Positions 26,205 through 35,215 of a stretch of 64,000 bases of DNA are shown piece by piece. This DNA is from Clostridia bacterium. Lineage in GTDB: Bacteria > Bacillota > Clostridia > Christensenellales > Pumilibacteraceae. The position numbers were made by a program, and so were the translations under genes. Position 1 is the stretch's first letter. Every line of letters starts with the position of its first letter. The notes under the pieces were generated by a model. It did not search any database and had not been told where the DNA came from. It saw nothing but the letters and a program-made list of their open reading frames with translations. Location of the stretch: the NCBI GenBank assembly GCA_017623455.1, contig JAGAPA010000040.1, forward strand, positions 60,784 to 124,783. Reading direction: 5' to 3'.

Positions 26205-28895
26205 TTATTTGTTAGCGCCACAGCACGCCTTATACTTCTTACCGCTTCCGCAAGGGCAAAGGTCGTTTCTTCCGGGTTCTTTTGCTGCATGCGCAGGCGC
26301 GGGCTTTTCGGGACCGTTACTGCCTACTGCTATCATTTGCTGAGGCTTAACGTCTTCTCTTACAGGTGCTTTTTCGATATTAACGTGCATGAGAAGCGAT
26401 ACGGTTTCGTGACGGATGCTTTCTACCATTGCATCGAACATCTCAAAGCCTTCGCGCTTGTATGCAATAACGGGATCTTCGTTTCCGTATGCTTTAAGAC
26501 CGATACCTCTACGCAAAACGTCCATTTGGTCGATATGATCCATCCACTTGTTATCAACTACTCGCAAAAGCACAACTCTTTCGATTTCCTCGAAGTCTAC
26601 GCCCATTTCTTTTGCAAGCTCAATCTTCTCGTTGTAAGTAGCAAGGCTTTCGGTAATAAGCTTATCCTCAATCTCCTCGACGGTAAACTTTGACGCGTCG
26701 TCCTCGGTAAGGAATTCGGTGTTACCGGGAAGCAATCTGCGCTCAACCTCTTTGTTAAGGTTTTCAATCTCCCAGTCTTCCCAGTCAAGGCGAGGATCGG
26801 TGTAATCAGCAACTATTCCCGACGCCATTTCCTTAATCATATCAACAATCTGCTCGTGAACGGACTCACCCTTAAGCACGCTGTTACGCTCGTTGTAGAT
26901 GGTCGTTCTTTGTCTGTTCATTACGTTATCGTACTCCAAAACCTGCTTACGTATGGAGTAATTTCGTCCTTCGAGGTTCTTTTGCGCGTTTTCGATCTGG
27001 TGGGTAAGCAAGCCCATAGCGAACGGCGTATCCTCGTCAATCTTGAACGTATCGGCAATCGCCTTCATTCTATCTCCGCCGAAAAGTCTTACGAGCTCGT
27101 CTTCCATACTGAGATAGAATACGGTCTTACCAACGTCACCCTGTCGTCCTGCACGACCTCTGAGCTGGTTATCAATACGTCTGGATTCGTGGCGCTCTGT
27201 ACCTATTATCCTAAGACCGCCAACGGCAATAACCTCTTCCTTTTCCTTGTCCGTTTGCTTTTTATACTGAGCAATAAGGTCTGCAAAGAGTTTTCTGTTT
27301 GCAAGAATCTTTTCGTCGTCGGTACTAAAATATGCGTTTGCAGCGGAAATTTCTTCTTCACTAAGTCCCATTTCACGCATCTTTTTAAGCGCAAGGTACT
27401 CCGCGTTTCCTCCAAGCAAGATATCGGTACCACGTCCTGCCATGTTTGTCGCGATAGTAACCGCATTCTTCTTACCTGCCTGAGCTACGATATCGGCTTC
27501 CTTTGCGTGATTTTTAGCATTGAGCACGTTGTGTGGAACTCGTGCACGTCTTAGAAGAATGGAAAGCTCCTCACTCTTTTCTACGTTGGTAGTACCAACC
27601 AAAACTGGCTGACCTCTATGGTATGCATCCTGAATATCGTTAACTACGGCACGGAGCTTACCTGCTCTTGTGGAGTATATCTGATCCTCCTCGTCCTTTC
27701 TCTGTATAGGCTTGTTGGTAGGAATTGTTACAACGTCCAAGCTGTAAATATCCTTAAATTCCTTTTCTTCGGTCTTTGCGGTACCGGTCATTCCGCCAAG
27801 CTTGTTGTAAAGACGGAAGTAGTTTTGGAAAGTAATGGTAGCCATCGTCTTGTTTTCGGACTGAATACGCACTTTTTCCTTTGCTTCAATCGCCTGATGC
27901 AAGCCCTCGGAATATCTTCTACCTATCATCAAACGACCCGTAAACTCGTCTACGATAACGATTTCGCCATCGTTTACGATATAGTCTACGTCGCGCTTCA
28001 TAATGTAATTAGCGCGGATCGCGTTGTTGATATAGTGGTTAAGTTCGGTATGCTCTACGTCGGAAAGATTGTCGATATTAAAGAACTTCTCGGCTTTACG
28101 GATACCTGATTCGGAAAGGTTGATTGCCTTTTTCTTTTCTTCAATCTCGTAATCGTCTGTTTTAAGACCTTTAGCAAACGTATTTGCGGTAACGTACATC
28201 TCACTACTCTTGCTTCCCTTACCCGAAATAATAAGAGGGGTACGGGCTTCGTCGATAAGAATGGAGTCCACCTCGTCGATTACGGCAAAGTTAAGCTCAC
28301 GCTGTACCATTTCTTTCTTGTAAATAACCATGTTGTCACGCAAATAGTCAAAACCGAACTCGTTGTTGGTTCCGTACGTGATATCGCAAGCATACGCCGC
28401 GCGCTTTTCGTCGTTACTCATAGAGTTGAGGGTAATACCGACGGTAAGACCGAGGTATTTGTGAACCTTACCCATCCACTCCGCGTCACGCTGTGCAAGA
28501 TAGTCGTTTACCGTTACGATATGCACGCCCTTTCCACTGAGCGCGTTAAGGTATGCAGGGAGTGTCGATACGAGAGTTTTACCTTCACCTGTACGCATTT
28601 CGGCAATACGTCCTTCGTGAAGCGCGATACCACCGATAATCTGAACGTGGTAGTGACGCATTCCCAAAACTCTCCAGCTTGCCTCTCTAACCGTTGCAAA
28701 CGCGTCGGGAAGAATATCGTCCAACGTTTCGTATTCGGTAAGACGCTTTTTAAGAACTGCGGTCATACCCTTGAGTTCTTCTTCGCTCATAGCCTTGTAC
28801 TTGTCTTCCAAAGCCTCTACTTTTTGCGCGATAGCCTCTAATTTTCTGAGGTTTCTGCGGTTATCGCTTTCCAAAATCCATTTAATAAGTCCCAT
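26205..28895 (-). CDS. secA: Preprotein translocase ATPase SecA
   Basis: The motor ATPase that drives secreted proteins through SecYEG. At 896 residues it is full length. Seen: the N-terminal helical start, Walker A in RTGEGKTLVS (about residues 101-110), Walker B region VIDEVDSILIDEARTPLIISG, the QLRGRAGRQGD helicase motif and the C-terminal zinc/SecB-type motif CPCGSGKKYKACC. A Pro/Ala-rich linker precedes that tail. It follows the Rho-like gene by 12 nt, with AAAAGGAGC as ribosome site, so the two are cotranscribed from the promoter at 30336-30364. Confidence 0.98.
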   Translation of the reverse strand: MGLIKWILESDNRRNLRKLEAIAQKVEALEDKYKAMSEEELKGMTAVLKKRLTEYETLDDILPDAFATVREASWRVLGMRHYHVQIIGGIALHEGRIAEMRTGEGKTLVSTLPAYLNALSGKGVHIVTVNDYLAQRDAEWMGKVHKYLGLTVGITLNSMSNDEKRAAYACDITYGTNNEFGFDYLRDNMVIYKKEMVQRELNFAVIDEVDSILIDEARTPLIISGKGSKSSEMYVTANTFAKGLKTDDYEIEEKKKAINLSESGIRKAEKFFNIDNLSDVEHTELNHYINNAIRANYIMKRDVDYIVNDGEIVIVDEFTGRLMIGRRYSEGLHQAIEAKEKVRIQSENKTMATITFQNYFRLYNKLGGMTGTAKTEEKEFKDIYSLDVVTIPTNKPIQRKDEEDQIYSTRAGKLRAVVNDIQDAYHRGQPVLVGTTNVEKSEELSILLRRARVPHNVLNAKNHAKEADIVAQAGKKNAVTIATNMAGRGTDILLGGNAEYLALKKMREMGLSEEEISAANAYFSTDDEKILANRKLFADLIAQYKKQTDKEKEEVIAVGGLRIIGTERHESRRIDNQLRGRAGRQGDVGKTVFYLSMEDELVRLFGGDRMKAIADTFKIDEDTPFAMGLLTHQIENAQKNLEGRNYSIRKQVLEYDNVMNRQRTTIYNERNSVLKGESVHEQIVDMIKEMASGIVADYTDPRLDWEDWEIENLNKEVERRLLPGNTEFLTEDDASKFTVEEIEDKLITESLATYNEKIELAKEMGVDFEEIERVVLLRVVDNKWMDHIDQMDVLRRGIGLKAYGNEDPVIAYKREGFEMFDAMVESIRHETVSLLMHVNIEKAPVREDVKPQQMIAVGSNGPEKPAPAHAAKEPGRNDLCPCGSGKKYKACCGANK

Positions 28896-28907
28896 ATGTA
28901 GCTCCTT

Positions 28908-30287
28908 TTAGTCGTTAAGTTGTGTAATAATCTCATCGGCATCGGCATATCCCGACAAACGTTTTTCCACCGCGCTGTTACCCTCGGTTACCGCAAACTG
29001 CTGAAGTTTTGCTATAGCAACGGCCTCTGCTCTCGATACTTCTCTGTTTGAGAACGAGTAACTGGATAGTATATCTATTACGTTTTGCGAAATGGAAAGA
29101 TTACTCTTTAGCGCAAGCTCGAAATCCATGCGGTTTCTTACCGTGTGATACGCTGAAAGCGGTGAGTACGTGCCTGCTATTGCTATAACGGTTACGCTTC
29201 CACCGTTAGAGTATGCGCCCGCATACGAAGCAAGCCCGGTTACCGTTATCATGTCTTCGCCCTCCGTTTTGTCGAGCATATCCAAATCACTCACAATAAC
29301 AACAAACTTAGATCCGTTGCCACGCGCCTGAGCGGATGCGAACTGCAAAAGACGGAGTAAATGCTTTGTTTTTTTCTCGCCAAGCGCAGAACAACACACG
29401 TTCTTCTTTTGTTCTTCGTACTTTTCTTTTGCTTTTTCGATAACGTATTCCTTTTCCTCAAGCAAGAAAAGAAAACGGTATGCGTCTTCCTGATTGATTG
29501 CGTCAAAAATCTTTATTGCCTGATCGGCAAAGTTCATTCTGCCGTTTGTGGTAACAACACCAAACTGTCCGTAGCATACGGGTGCAAACAATTGCAAGCC
29601 CGTAATAATTTTGTCATTACCCGACATAGGCAACTTCTCGTACGGCACAACAGGTACAACGTTGGTTTCGGGACGCTCGCCGTCATAAACGGGAATACCG
29701 TTCAGTTCATCGATATGGAACATACAGTAATAACCCAATTCTTCAACGTAACGCATTCTGCCTACTATTCTGTCCCCATCGCGAAGCCTAAACTCTCCCA
29801 CGAGATTACGAAGAACGTATATGTCCGTATCTGTCGATTCAAAATCACTGTCCGTTCTCCACAGTACTCCACCTTCCAACTTGGCTTCAAACATTCCCTC
29901 GCACTTTTCACCAATGATTACGTCGCCTTTTTTAACGTCTTCTAAAAGCTTAAGCTCTACGTCGGCATCTATTTTGCCTATCTCGATAACACGTAACGGC
30001 TTAGATTCATCAGAAAAGTACTGTACACCCCAAACTTTATCCAAAAGCTTATCAACAAGATCCTGCTTAGGGAGCGTGGTTGCCGACTCCACACCAATGC
30101 GCTGAGCAAGCACACGGTTGTCATATACGTTTCTTCTTTCAAAATATCTGCGACTTAATTTTTTAAATTCCTGCTCATCGGATGCAACAAGCTCTCTCAC
30201 AGCTCCGTCCTTTCGCATGATATCGAAGGTGTTTGCCTTAAACCCCTTATCTATCCAGGACGCAGGTTTGCCTTTTATTCTACCCAT
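28908..30287 (-). CDS. Rho-like protein lacking the ATPase P-loop
   Basis: A 459-residue protein (start at ATG 30287; numbering below from the GTG at 30293) that follows the layout of transcription terminator Rho but is degenerate. It has a Rho_N/SAP-like segment (about 60-88, VLAQRIGVESATTLPKQDLV), an RNA-binding cold-shock-like domain (about 140-200, with DIYVLRNLVGEFRLRDGD), then the ATPase region. ITGLQLFAPVCYGQFGVV aligns with the Rho stretch leading to its P-loop, yet the loop itself reads TTNGRMNF instead of the usual PPKAGKT. The Walker B strand is FVVIVSDLDML, and the later GGSVTVIAIA and RMDFELALKSNL match Rho's GGSLTIIATA and NMELHLDRKL. ATP hydrolysis is unlikely. It may bind RNA or modulate a true Rho; regulation of secA, its operon partner, is a possibility only. 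Confidence 0.8.
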   Translation of the reverse strand: MGRIKGKPASWIDKGFKANTFDIMRKDGAVRELVASDEQEFKKLSRRYFERRNVYDNRVLAQRIGVESATTLPKQDLVDKLLDKVWGVQYFSDESKPLRVIEIGKIDADVELKLLEDVKKGDVIIGEKCEGMFEAKLEGGVLWRTDSDFESTDTDIYVLRNLVGEFRLRDGDRIVGRMRYVEELGYYCMFHIDELNGIPVYDGERPETNVVPVVPYEKLPMSGNDKIITGLQLFAPVCYGQFGVVTTNGRMNFADQAIKIFDAINQEDAYRFLFLLEEKEYVIEKAKEKYEEQKKNVCCSALGEKKTKHLLRLLQFASAQARGNGSKFVVIVSDLDMLDKTEGEDMITVTGLASYAGAYSNGGSVTVIAIAGTYSPLSAYHTVRNRMDFELALKSNLSISQNVIDILSSYSFSNREVSRAEAVAIAKLQQFAVTEGNSAVEKRLSGYADADEIITQLND

Positions 30288-30335
30288 ATTCACCTACTTC
30301 GGAAAATTTTTTCCATATTTCCCCAATTTTATATG

Positions 30336-30364
30336 ATTATATCAAATATTTAAAATAAAAGCAA
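30336..30364 (-). promoter_or_regulatory. Promoter of the rho-like/secA operon
   Basis: Minus strand TTGCTT (30364-30359), 17-bp spacer, TATAAT (30341-30336), leaving a leader of about 40 nt. Confidence 0.7.
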
Positions 30365-30663
30365 CTGTTTTATTTGGTAACGTTAAAATTTTAACCAATA
30401 AATCCGCATTCTTTTGTCGAATTAAAAATTTTATTAATAGTATCCAAGCTTGCAACAAACGAAGAATACTAAGTCGTGAGCAAGATTTTGTCAAATCATA
30501 AAACTTGCGCTAAATAACGGGAGTTGAAGAAAAGGTCATTCTCAACGTTGATTTCATCGCGGATATCGCGCACGATCAAGTGTCCGCACCGCTATTGATA
30601 TATATCCGCAAAGCTTACGATTTTACCGTCTACGCTTATATTAATCCAACGCCGAACCAAACG
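30365..30663. other. Intergenic region, no gene identified
   Basis: The plus strand holds an open frame without a start codon or ribosome site (about 30525-30729) with gene-like composition, possibly a remnant. Nothing else is seen. Confidence 0.35.
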
Positions 30664-30699
30664 AAAAACCGACGGTTTTCAATGAAAATGTCGGTTTTT
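30664..30699. terminator. Terminator of the cytidylate-kinase-like gene
   Basis: AAAACCGAC pairs with GTCGGTTTTT around a 17-nt loop, with T runs in both directions. It lies 40 nt after the stop of the minus-strand gene. Confidence 0.75.
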
Positions 30700-30739
30700 A
30701 AGTCATACGTATGCTTAATTTTGAAACACTGAACAGATT

Positions 30740-31375
30740 TTACTCTTCTTCGTTTGTATGCATAAATTGGGGAAGATGCTCGATATATTCCATGATAACA
30801 GCCACCGTTCCTTCTATGCCGAGAATGGAAGAATTGATACATAAATCGTAGTTTCTTGCATCACCCCAAGTTCCGGAAGCAAAGTAGTTATAGTAGCGCG
30901 CTCTGCTCTTATCCGTTTTTGCTATCAACTTTTCCGCTTCTTTACTACTACACTCGTGACGCTTCATTACTCGCTCAACCTTCTTTTCTTTATCGGCGGA
31001 AATAAACACTCTGAGTCTGTGCGGATAGTTTTTGAGAACGTCGTCGGCACATCTTCCTATAATTACGCACGGCTCCTTGTATTCCAAGCTCTTAATCGCA
31101 TTAAACTGGGCGAGAAAAAGCTGAATGAGAATGGGCTGATTCATGCCTGTTGCTCCGAAATAGCTATGGCTCATAAGCGAAGTCATAATGCTGTTAATAT
31201 TCTTTTCGTCGTTAATCTCAAAGAGTTTTTCGTTAAGACCACTATGCTCCGCTGCCATTTTAAGAAGCAGTTTATCATAACACTTTACACCCATTTTTTG
31301 AGCAAGAAGCTCTCCAATCTCTCTTCCTCCGCTACCAAACTCTCTTCCAATCGTTACTATAAGATGATCTTTCAT
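30740..31375 (-). CDS. Cytidylate-kinase-like family protein
   Basis: A 211-residue P-loop protein of the Cmk-like family (cytidylate kinase 2 type). The P-loop is REFGSGGREIG (about residues 10-20 from this start), followed by the LID/NMP-type pattern: CVIIGRCADDVL, then RLRVFISADKEKKVERVMKR and DKSRARYYNYFASGTWGDARNYDLCINSS. This family is common in gut anaerobes and distinct from true CMP kinase; the substrate is unproven. I set the start at 31375 (MKDHLIVTIG) because GGGGGAT lies before it and the family begins there. The extra 31 residues of the longer frame lie across the promoter. Monocistronic. Confidence 0.88.
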   Translation of the reverse strand: MKDHLIVTIGREFGSGGREIGELLAQKMGVKCYDKLLLKMAAEHSGLNEKLFEINDEKNINSIMTSLMSHSYFGATGMNQPILIQLFLAQFNAIKSLEYKEPCVIIGRCADDVLKNYPHRLRVFISADKEKKVERVMKRHECSSKEAEKLIAKTDKSRARYYNYFASGTWGDARNYDLCINSSILGIEGTVAVIMEYIEHLPQFMHTNEEE

Positions 31376-31414
31376 AACAAGTATCCCCCATGATGTTTTT
31401 TGTAATTTGATAAT

Positions 31415-31444
31415 ATTATACACCATGAAAAGCGGTTTTGTCAA
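31415..31444 (-). promoter_or_regulatory. Promoter of the cytidylate-kinase-like gene
   Basis: Minus strand TTGACA (31444-31439), 18-bp spacer, TATAAT (31420-31415). This separates the gene from the sialidase-like operon upstream. Confidence 0.75.
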
Positions 31445-31473
31445 TACCGACTGAAAAAATTTAGGCACAATTA

Positions 31474-32499
31474 TTACAATTCCACGTCAAAATACAAAAT
31501 AGTATGTCTGTTATGCTCTATAACAAGCCTGATATGTCCGTCCTCGTAAATGCCATCCGTATAGCTGTACGATCCCGGGAAATCGGTAAGCGTTATCTTT
31601 TCGCTCCACGTCTGCATTCCATCATCGGATATCCACAGCTGTAGCGGATACCTGTCCACGTACTTGCGTTCATTGCACAAGCCCTTGTTGTTGGGGGTAT
31701 GAACGAGTGCTATTTTCCCTTCTCCGATATTAAACAATCTTGGTTTGTTGGTCGGATTGGGAATATCTGTCTGCACAAAATCACCCCAAGTTCTTCCGCC
31801 GTCATTGGATTCACACCTGTAAAGCCAGCCCGTTCCGCACTTACGTAAAAGCATAACGATTTTACCGTTTCCGCAATCCGCCACGGTGGGCTCGCTCCAT
31901 ATCCAACCGTCATGCATACTCATTCTGCAAGCAACGTGTTTATCGTACGTTTTTCCGTTATCAGTGCTTTCCAAAACTCCCGACTCGCAATACTGAGGAA
32001 ACGTTTGCCAAACGTGTCCATTCATTGCCAGTATTTCCTTGTCCTTTTCAGGATCTATCGGGTATGTTTGATACGGTATTAATATTCTGCCGTCAAAAGT
32101 TTTTAAGGTTGCACGCATAAAGGTGTAGTTAGGGAAACACGGAGGTGCTCCGCAATCCTCCCAGCTATAACCGTTATCGCGGCTTTTTACCATTCTGCAT
32201 TCCCAATCAAGAAACGCTCCGTTGTGAATACTCAGATATGCGGCTATCTCTCCGTCTATTATATTCATCTCCGTACAGTATACGGCTTTACCAATCTCGG
32301 GATATATGCTTTCACCCCCAAACCAGCTTTCACCGTTGTCCTTACTGTGAAAAACAAGCACTCTGTTGTCAGGTGCAGGCTCTTTAATCCCTCCACACTG
32401 ACAAACGCACAAAAGCTCTCCGTTATCGCATCTTTCCAACATAGGCTCACAGCTTAAGCTATTCGTATGAACCTGCCTGATTTTAATATTCTTTACCAT
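31474..32499 (-). CDS. Sialidase-like (BNR/Asp-box) protein, no signal peptide
   Basis: A 341-residue six-bladed-propeller type protein with five Asp-box motifs (SxDxGxxW pattern): SKDNGESW, SRDNGYSW, STDNGKTY, SNDGGRTW and SDDGMQTW. These define the sialidase/neuraminidase-like superfamily. There is no signal peptide or anchor, so it should be cytoplasmic and act on imported sugars or oligosaccharides. The Arg triad of true sialidases cannot be verified by eye, so a different glycoside activity is possible. It is coupled to the upstream kinase-aldolase gene (4-nt gap, GGAGGAATA ribosome site), which suggests that both act on the same sugar under the divergent AraC regulator. Confidence 0.85.
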   Translation of the reverse strand: MVKNIKIRQVHTNSLSCEPMLERCDNGELLCVCQCGGIKEPAPDNRVLVFHSKDNGESWFGGESIYPEIGKAVYCTEMNIIDGEIAAYLSIHNGAFLDWECRMVKSRDNGYSWEDCGAPPCFPNYTFMRATLKTFDGRILIPYQTYPIDPEKDKEILAMNGHVWQTFPQYCESGVLESTDNGKTYDKHVACRMSMHDGWIWSEPTVADCGNGKIVMLLRKCGTGWLYRCESNDGGRTWGDFVQTDIPNPTNKPRLFNIGEGKIALVHTPNNKGLCNERKYVDRYPLQLWISDDGMQTWSEKITLTDFPGSYSYTDGIYEDGHIRLVIEHNRHTILYFDVEL

Positions 32500-32503
32500 A
32501 TTT

Positions 32504-34219
32504 TTATTCCTCCATTATTTTTTTACATCCGTTAATCAACATATTAAGCTCGCTTCCAATGCTCAGAAAAGTAACTCCGTTATCCCTCGCCTTACCAATA
32601 AGCTCCTTATCTCCGGTAATTATTCCAAACGGCTTGTTTGCAACCTTACTCAGCGAGCCAATCTTTTCTATTATGGGATACAGTGCCGTTTTATCATAGC
32701 CACAACCAAGGTCCGACATAAGATCGTTAGGCCCGATAAAAATTCCGTCCACACCCTCTACCGCAAGTATATCCGCTACGTTATCCACACCCTTTACCGT
32801 TTCGATTTGTGCGTAAATCTTCATTTTTTGATTAGCAGACGGCAGATATTCCTTAAGTGGCGGTGGATTGTACAGAGTATGAGCACGGGTAGTAGACAGC
32901 CCACGCTTACCCTCGGGAGCGTATTTGGCACACTCCACAACCCTTGCTATATCCTCAGGTCCGTTAGTCATAGGCAACAAAAATCCGCTGACGCCCATGT
33001 CCGCAAGCTTTGTTATATGAGCTCTTCCGCTATCGCCTATTCTGACTATCAGATCAATGCCAACCAATTTTGCCGTCATAGTAATTTTAGCAATATCCGC
33101 ATAATCAAAATATCCGTGCTCATTGTCTAAAATCACGTAATCGAGCCCACAGTTTTTCGCAATTACCATAAAGTTCGGAAAACATATTTCCGACAGCATA
33201 GTTCCCTTTTTTACAGCTGTTTGTTTAGCCATTTTTTTAAGCCCCTCCATTCCTATATTAACGTCTGACTTTTCACACGTTATACCTCTGCTTTTTAACC
33301 TATTAGAAAGATAATCAAAAACGAAATCAGCACCACCACCGCCCAGAATCGCTCCGCCTTTTTGCGGTAAGCATAACAACGCCCCGTCTATTTCCTTCCA
33401 CAACGCTTCCTTGCATTGCTCTTCGTTTACGTCTCCGCCACCCACGCTCAAACTTAGCGTGCACAAACGTTTTTTGTCAAAATACGGTCTTTTTTCATAC
33501 CGCCCACACTCTTTACTATCCTCTGAAATACATGATATTTGAATTGCTGTACCTATGTTTATCAGATATTTTTCATCAATAGCATTGCTGCCCCAAAAGC
33601 TGATCTGATGATCTCCCATAGGTGTGAATACGCTTATATCTCCGTATTTCCCAACCGTGCAAACTCTTGTATAAACACTCGGTTTGACCAGTTTTGGTGC
33701 ATACGTATTGCTTTTTCCCGTATCTGCAAAGAAAAATCCCGAAGCACAGGCGTCCGTTACGTGAGTAGCGTTAACACCAACAAGCTTGTACGCAATATAC
33801 GAGCCAAGCGTAAAAAATTCGCCTTCCACGTCCTTATATGCCAGCTTTAGCAAAGGTGAGTTTTTTCTGCGTGACGTACCCAAATCATCGAAATCCAACT
33901 CAAGAAATCTTGTATCGTCTACGTCTGCCGTCCAATCACGCCAGGACACGTACCGTCCAAACCCCTCCTTGGTTTTCAAAACATATCCGTGCATCTGAAC
34001 GCTGATATAAATACTCTTACAGCCATAAACCTTTGCCAGCGGAAAAACCGTGTCAATCACTCTGTCAACATCCTCAATATCCACGTGATAAGCACTTTCC
34101 TCACAGTAACAAGCAGGCGGAAAAGGTATTGCATCCTCAAACTCCGACATATTATTACTTAAGTTATACACCGCATATTTTATAAAAGTGCTTCCCACGT
34201 CAATTAAAAAAGATTTCAT
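32504..34219 (-). CDS. Fusion of FGGY-type sugar kinase and HpcH/HpaI aldolase
   Basis: A 571-residue two-domain enzyme. The N-terminal part (about 1-322) is an ASKHA carbohydrate kinase: phosphate-1 loop LIDVGSTFIKYAVY, a GDHQ motif (about residues 202-205) at the catalytic Asp position, and an adenosine-type GGGGADFVFDYLSNRL segment. The C-terminal part (about 335-571) is an HpcH/HpaI (YfaU-like) class II aldolase with LDNEHG, QIETVKG and GIFIGPNDL, the usual His, Glu and Asp for base and metal. The reading frame is continuous across the join. FGGY kinases phosphorylate ketoses; HpcH aldolases cleave 2-keto-3-deoxy acids to pyruvate plus an aldehyde. The pair may run consecutive steps of one sugar-acid pathway. 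The start at ATG 34219 is 5 nt after GAGGAGG. Confidence 0.88.
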   Translation of the reverse strand: MKSFLIDVGSTFIKYAVYNLSNNMSEFEDAIPFPPACYCEESAYHVDIEDVDRVIDTVFPLAKVYGCKSIYISVQMHGYVLKTKEGFGRYVSWRDWTADVDDTRFLELDFDDLGTSRRKNSPLLKLAYKDVEGEFFTLGSYIAYKLVGVNATHVTDACASGFFFADTGKSNTYAPKLVKPSVYTRVCTVGKYGDISVFTPMGDHQISFWGSNAIDEKYLINIGTAIQISCISEDSKECGRYEKRPYFDKKRLCTLSLSVGGGDVNEEQCKEALWKEIDGALLCLPQKGGAILGGGGADFVFDYLSNRLKSRGITCEKSDVNIGMEGLKKMAKQTAVKKGTMLSEICFPNFMVIAKNCGLDYVILDNEHGYFDYADIAKITMTAKLVGIDLIVRIGDSGRAHITKLADMGVSGFLLPMTNGPEDIARVVECAKYAPEGKRGLSTTRAHTLYNPPPLKEYLPSANQKMKIYAQIETVKGVDNVADILAVEGVDGIFIGPNDLMSDLGCGYDKTALYPIIEKIGSLSKVANKPFGIITGDKELIGKARDNGVTFLSIGSELNMLINGCKKIMEE

Positions 34220-34243
34220 CCACACCTCCTCAAAAGCAAGTAT

Positions 34244-34249
34244 ATTATA
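34244..34249 (-). promoter_or_regulatory. -10 element of the kinase-aldolase operon
   Basis: A perfect TATAAT on the minus strand 25 nt before the gene, without a recognisable -35 at 16-18 bp. This is the pattern of promoters that need an activator, here plausibly the divergent AraC protein. Confidence 0.45.
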
Positions 34250-34293
34250 TCACGTAAAATTTTCAATTTATATTGTTAATAATGTCTAAAATA

Positions 34294-34322
34294 TTGATTT
34301 TTCTGCTTTTATATGATACAAT
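34294..34322 (+). promoter_or_regulatory. Promoter of the AraC regulator at 34341
   Basis: TTGATT (34294-34299), 17-bp spacer, TACAAT (34317-34322), 18 nt before the start codon. Confidence 0.65.
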
Positions 34323-34340
34323 CTTCACAAGGAGAACGAC

Positions 34341-35126
34341 ATGGAAGAATTTGCAAAATTTATAAAAACAGATGAAATAAAATTCAAACATGCAAAAGGA
34401 ATGCGGGATATTATCGGAAACGAAATACATTCCTATCACGAAATATTCTTTTTTATGGGCGAGGACGCCGAGTTTATAAGCGAGCACGGACATCAGAAGC
34501 TATTGCCAAACACCACGGTAATAATTCCCAAAGAGACTTTTCACTGTTTTACCGTACCGGGCGATAACAGTCTTTATCAAAGGTGCGTATTTAACTTTGA
34601 TTGCGTATCGGAGCTTGACGAGCTGATTAAAAGCAATCTTAACGAAATATCCTTAATTCAGAACGAAAGGCTTACTCAATATTTCAAGGAGCTGACATAT
34701 CTTGTCGAGAGCGATTACACGGAAGAGGAGAAAAAGATTTTACTCAAATCCGTATTTGCTCAAATATTGGTACACGTAAAAAAGCAAGCACCCATTTCGA
34801 TCAGCCCAAACGTAAGCAGTATAACCAAAAGAGCGTTGGCGTTTATACACGACAACCTGTCTTCGTCCCTTACTGCAGAAAGCATAGCAAAAGCGATTTT
34901 CGTATCTCCCTCATATCTTGCTCACGTATTCAAAAAAGACTTACGTATTCCCATTCATAAATACGTTTTAGAAAGACGGCTCATAACAGCAGATAAAATG
35001 ATAAAAAACCGCACACTTCCAACAAGAGCGTGTATAGAATGTGGCTTTACAGATTATTCGGGTTTTTACTTACAATATAAAAAAATGTTTGGAGTACCTC
35101 CTTCCGCGGTTAAACCCAAACAATAG
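34341..35126 (+). CDS. AraC-family regulator with N-terminal cupin
   Basis: A 261-residue transcription regulator. Residues 1-130 look like a cupin-type ligand domain (HSYHEIFFFMGEDAEFISEHG, then PNTTVIIPKETFHCFTVPGD). The C-terminal 100 residues hold the two helix-turn-helix motifs of AraC proteins: SLTAESIAKAIFVSPSYLAHVFKKDL, then LPTRACIECGFTDYSGFYLQYKKMFGVPPS. It is divergent from the kinase-aldolase/sialidase-like operon and 89 nt upstream of the SGNH hydrolase gene, so it is a likely activator of the local sugar pathway. The ribosome site is AAGGAGAA. Confidence 0.93.
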   Translation: MEEFAKFIKTDEIKFKHAKGMRDIIGNEIHSYHEIFFFMGEDAEFISEHGHQKLLPNTTVIIPKETFHCFTVPGDNSLYQRCVFNFDCVSELDELIKSNLNEISLIQNERLTQYFKELTYLVESDYTEEEKKILLKSVFAQILVHVKKQAPISISPNVSSITKRALAFIHDNLSSSLTAESIAKAIFVSPSYLAHVFKKDLRIPIHKYVLERRLITADKMIKNRTLPTRACIECGFTDYSGFYLQYKKMFGVPPSAVKPKQ

Positions 35127-35153
35127 AAAATTTAAAACCCCCCTTAAAAACTG

Positions 35154-35182
35154 TTGCTAAAAAGATGAAAAGGTAGTACAAT
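35154..35182 (+). promoter_or_regulatory. Promoter of the SGNH hydrolase gene
   Basis: TTGCTA (35154-35159), 17-bp spacer, TACAAT (35177-35182), with a leader of about 27 nt. Confidence 0.6.
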
Positions 35183-35215
35183 CTATCTTGTAAAAATCAT
35201 CACAGGAGATAACTT

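Noticed and set aside
30525-30729. Plus-strand open frame with gene-like codons between the Rho-like and kinase-like genes
   Set aside because: No start codon or ribosome site, and part of it overlaps a terminator. It may be a gene remnant, but there is no recognisable homology.
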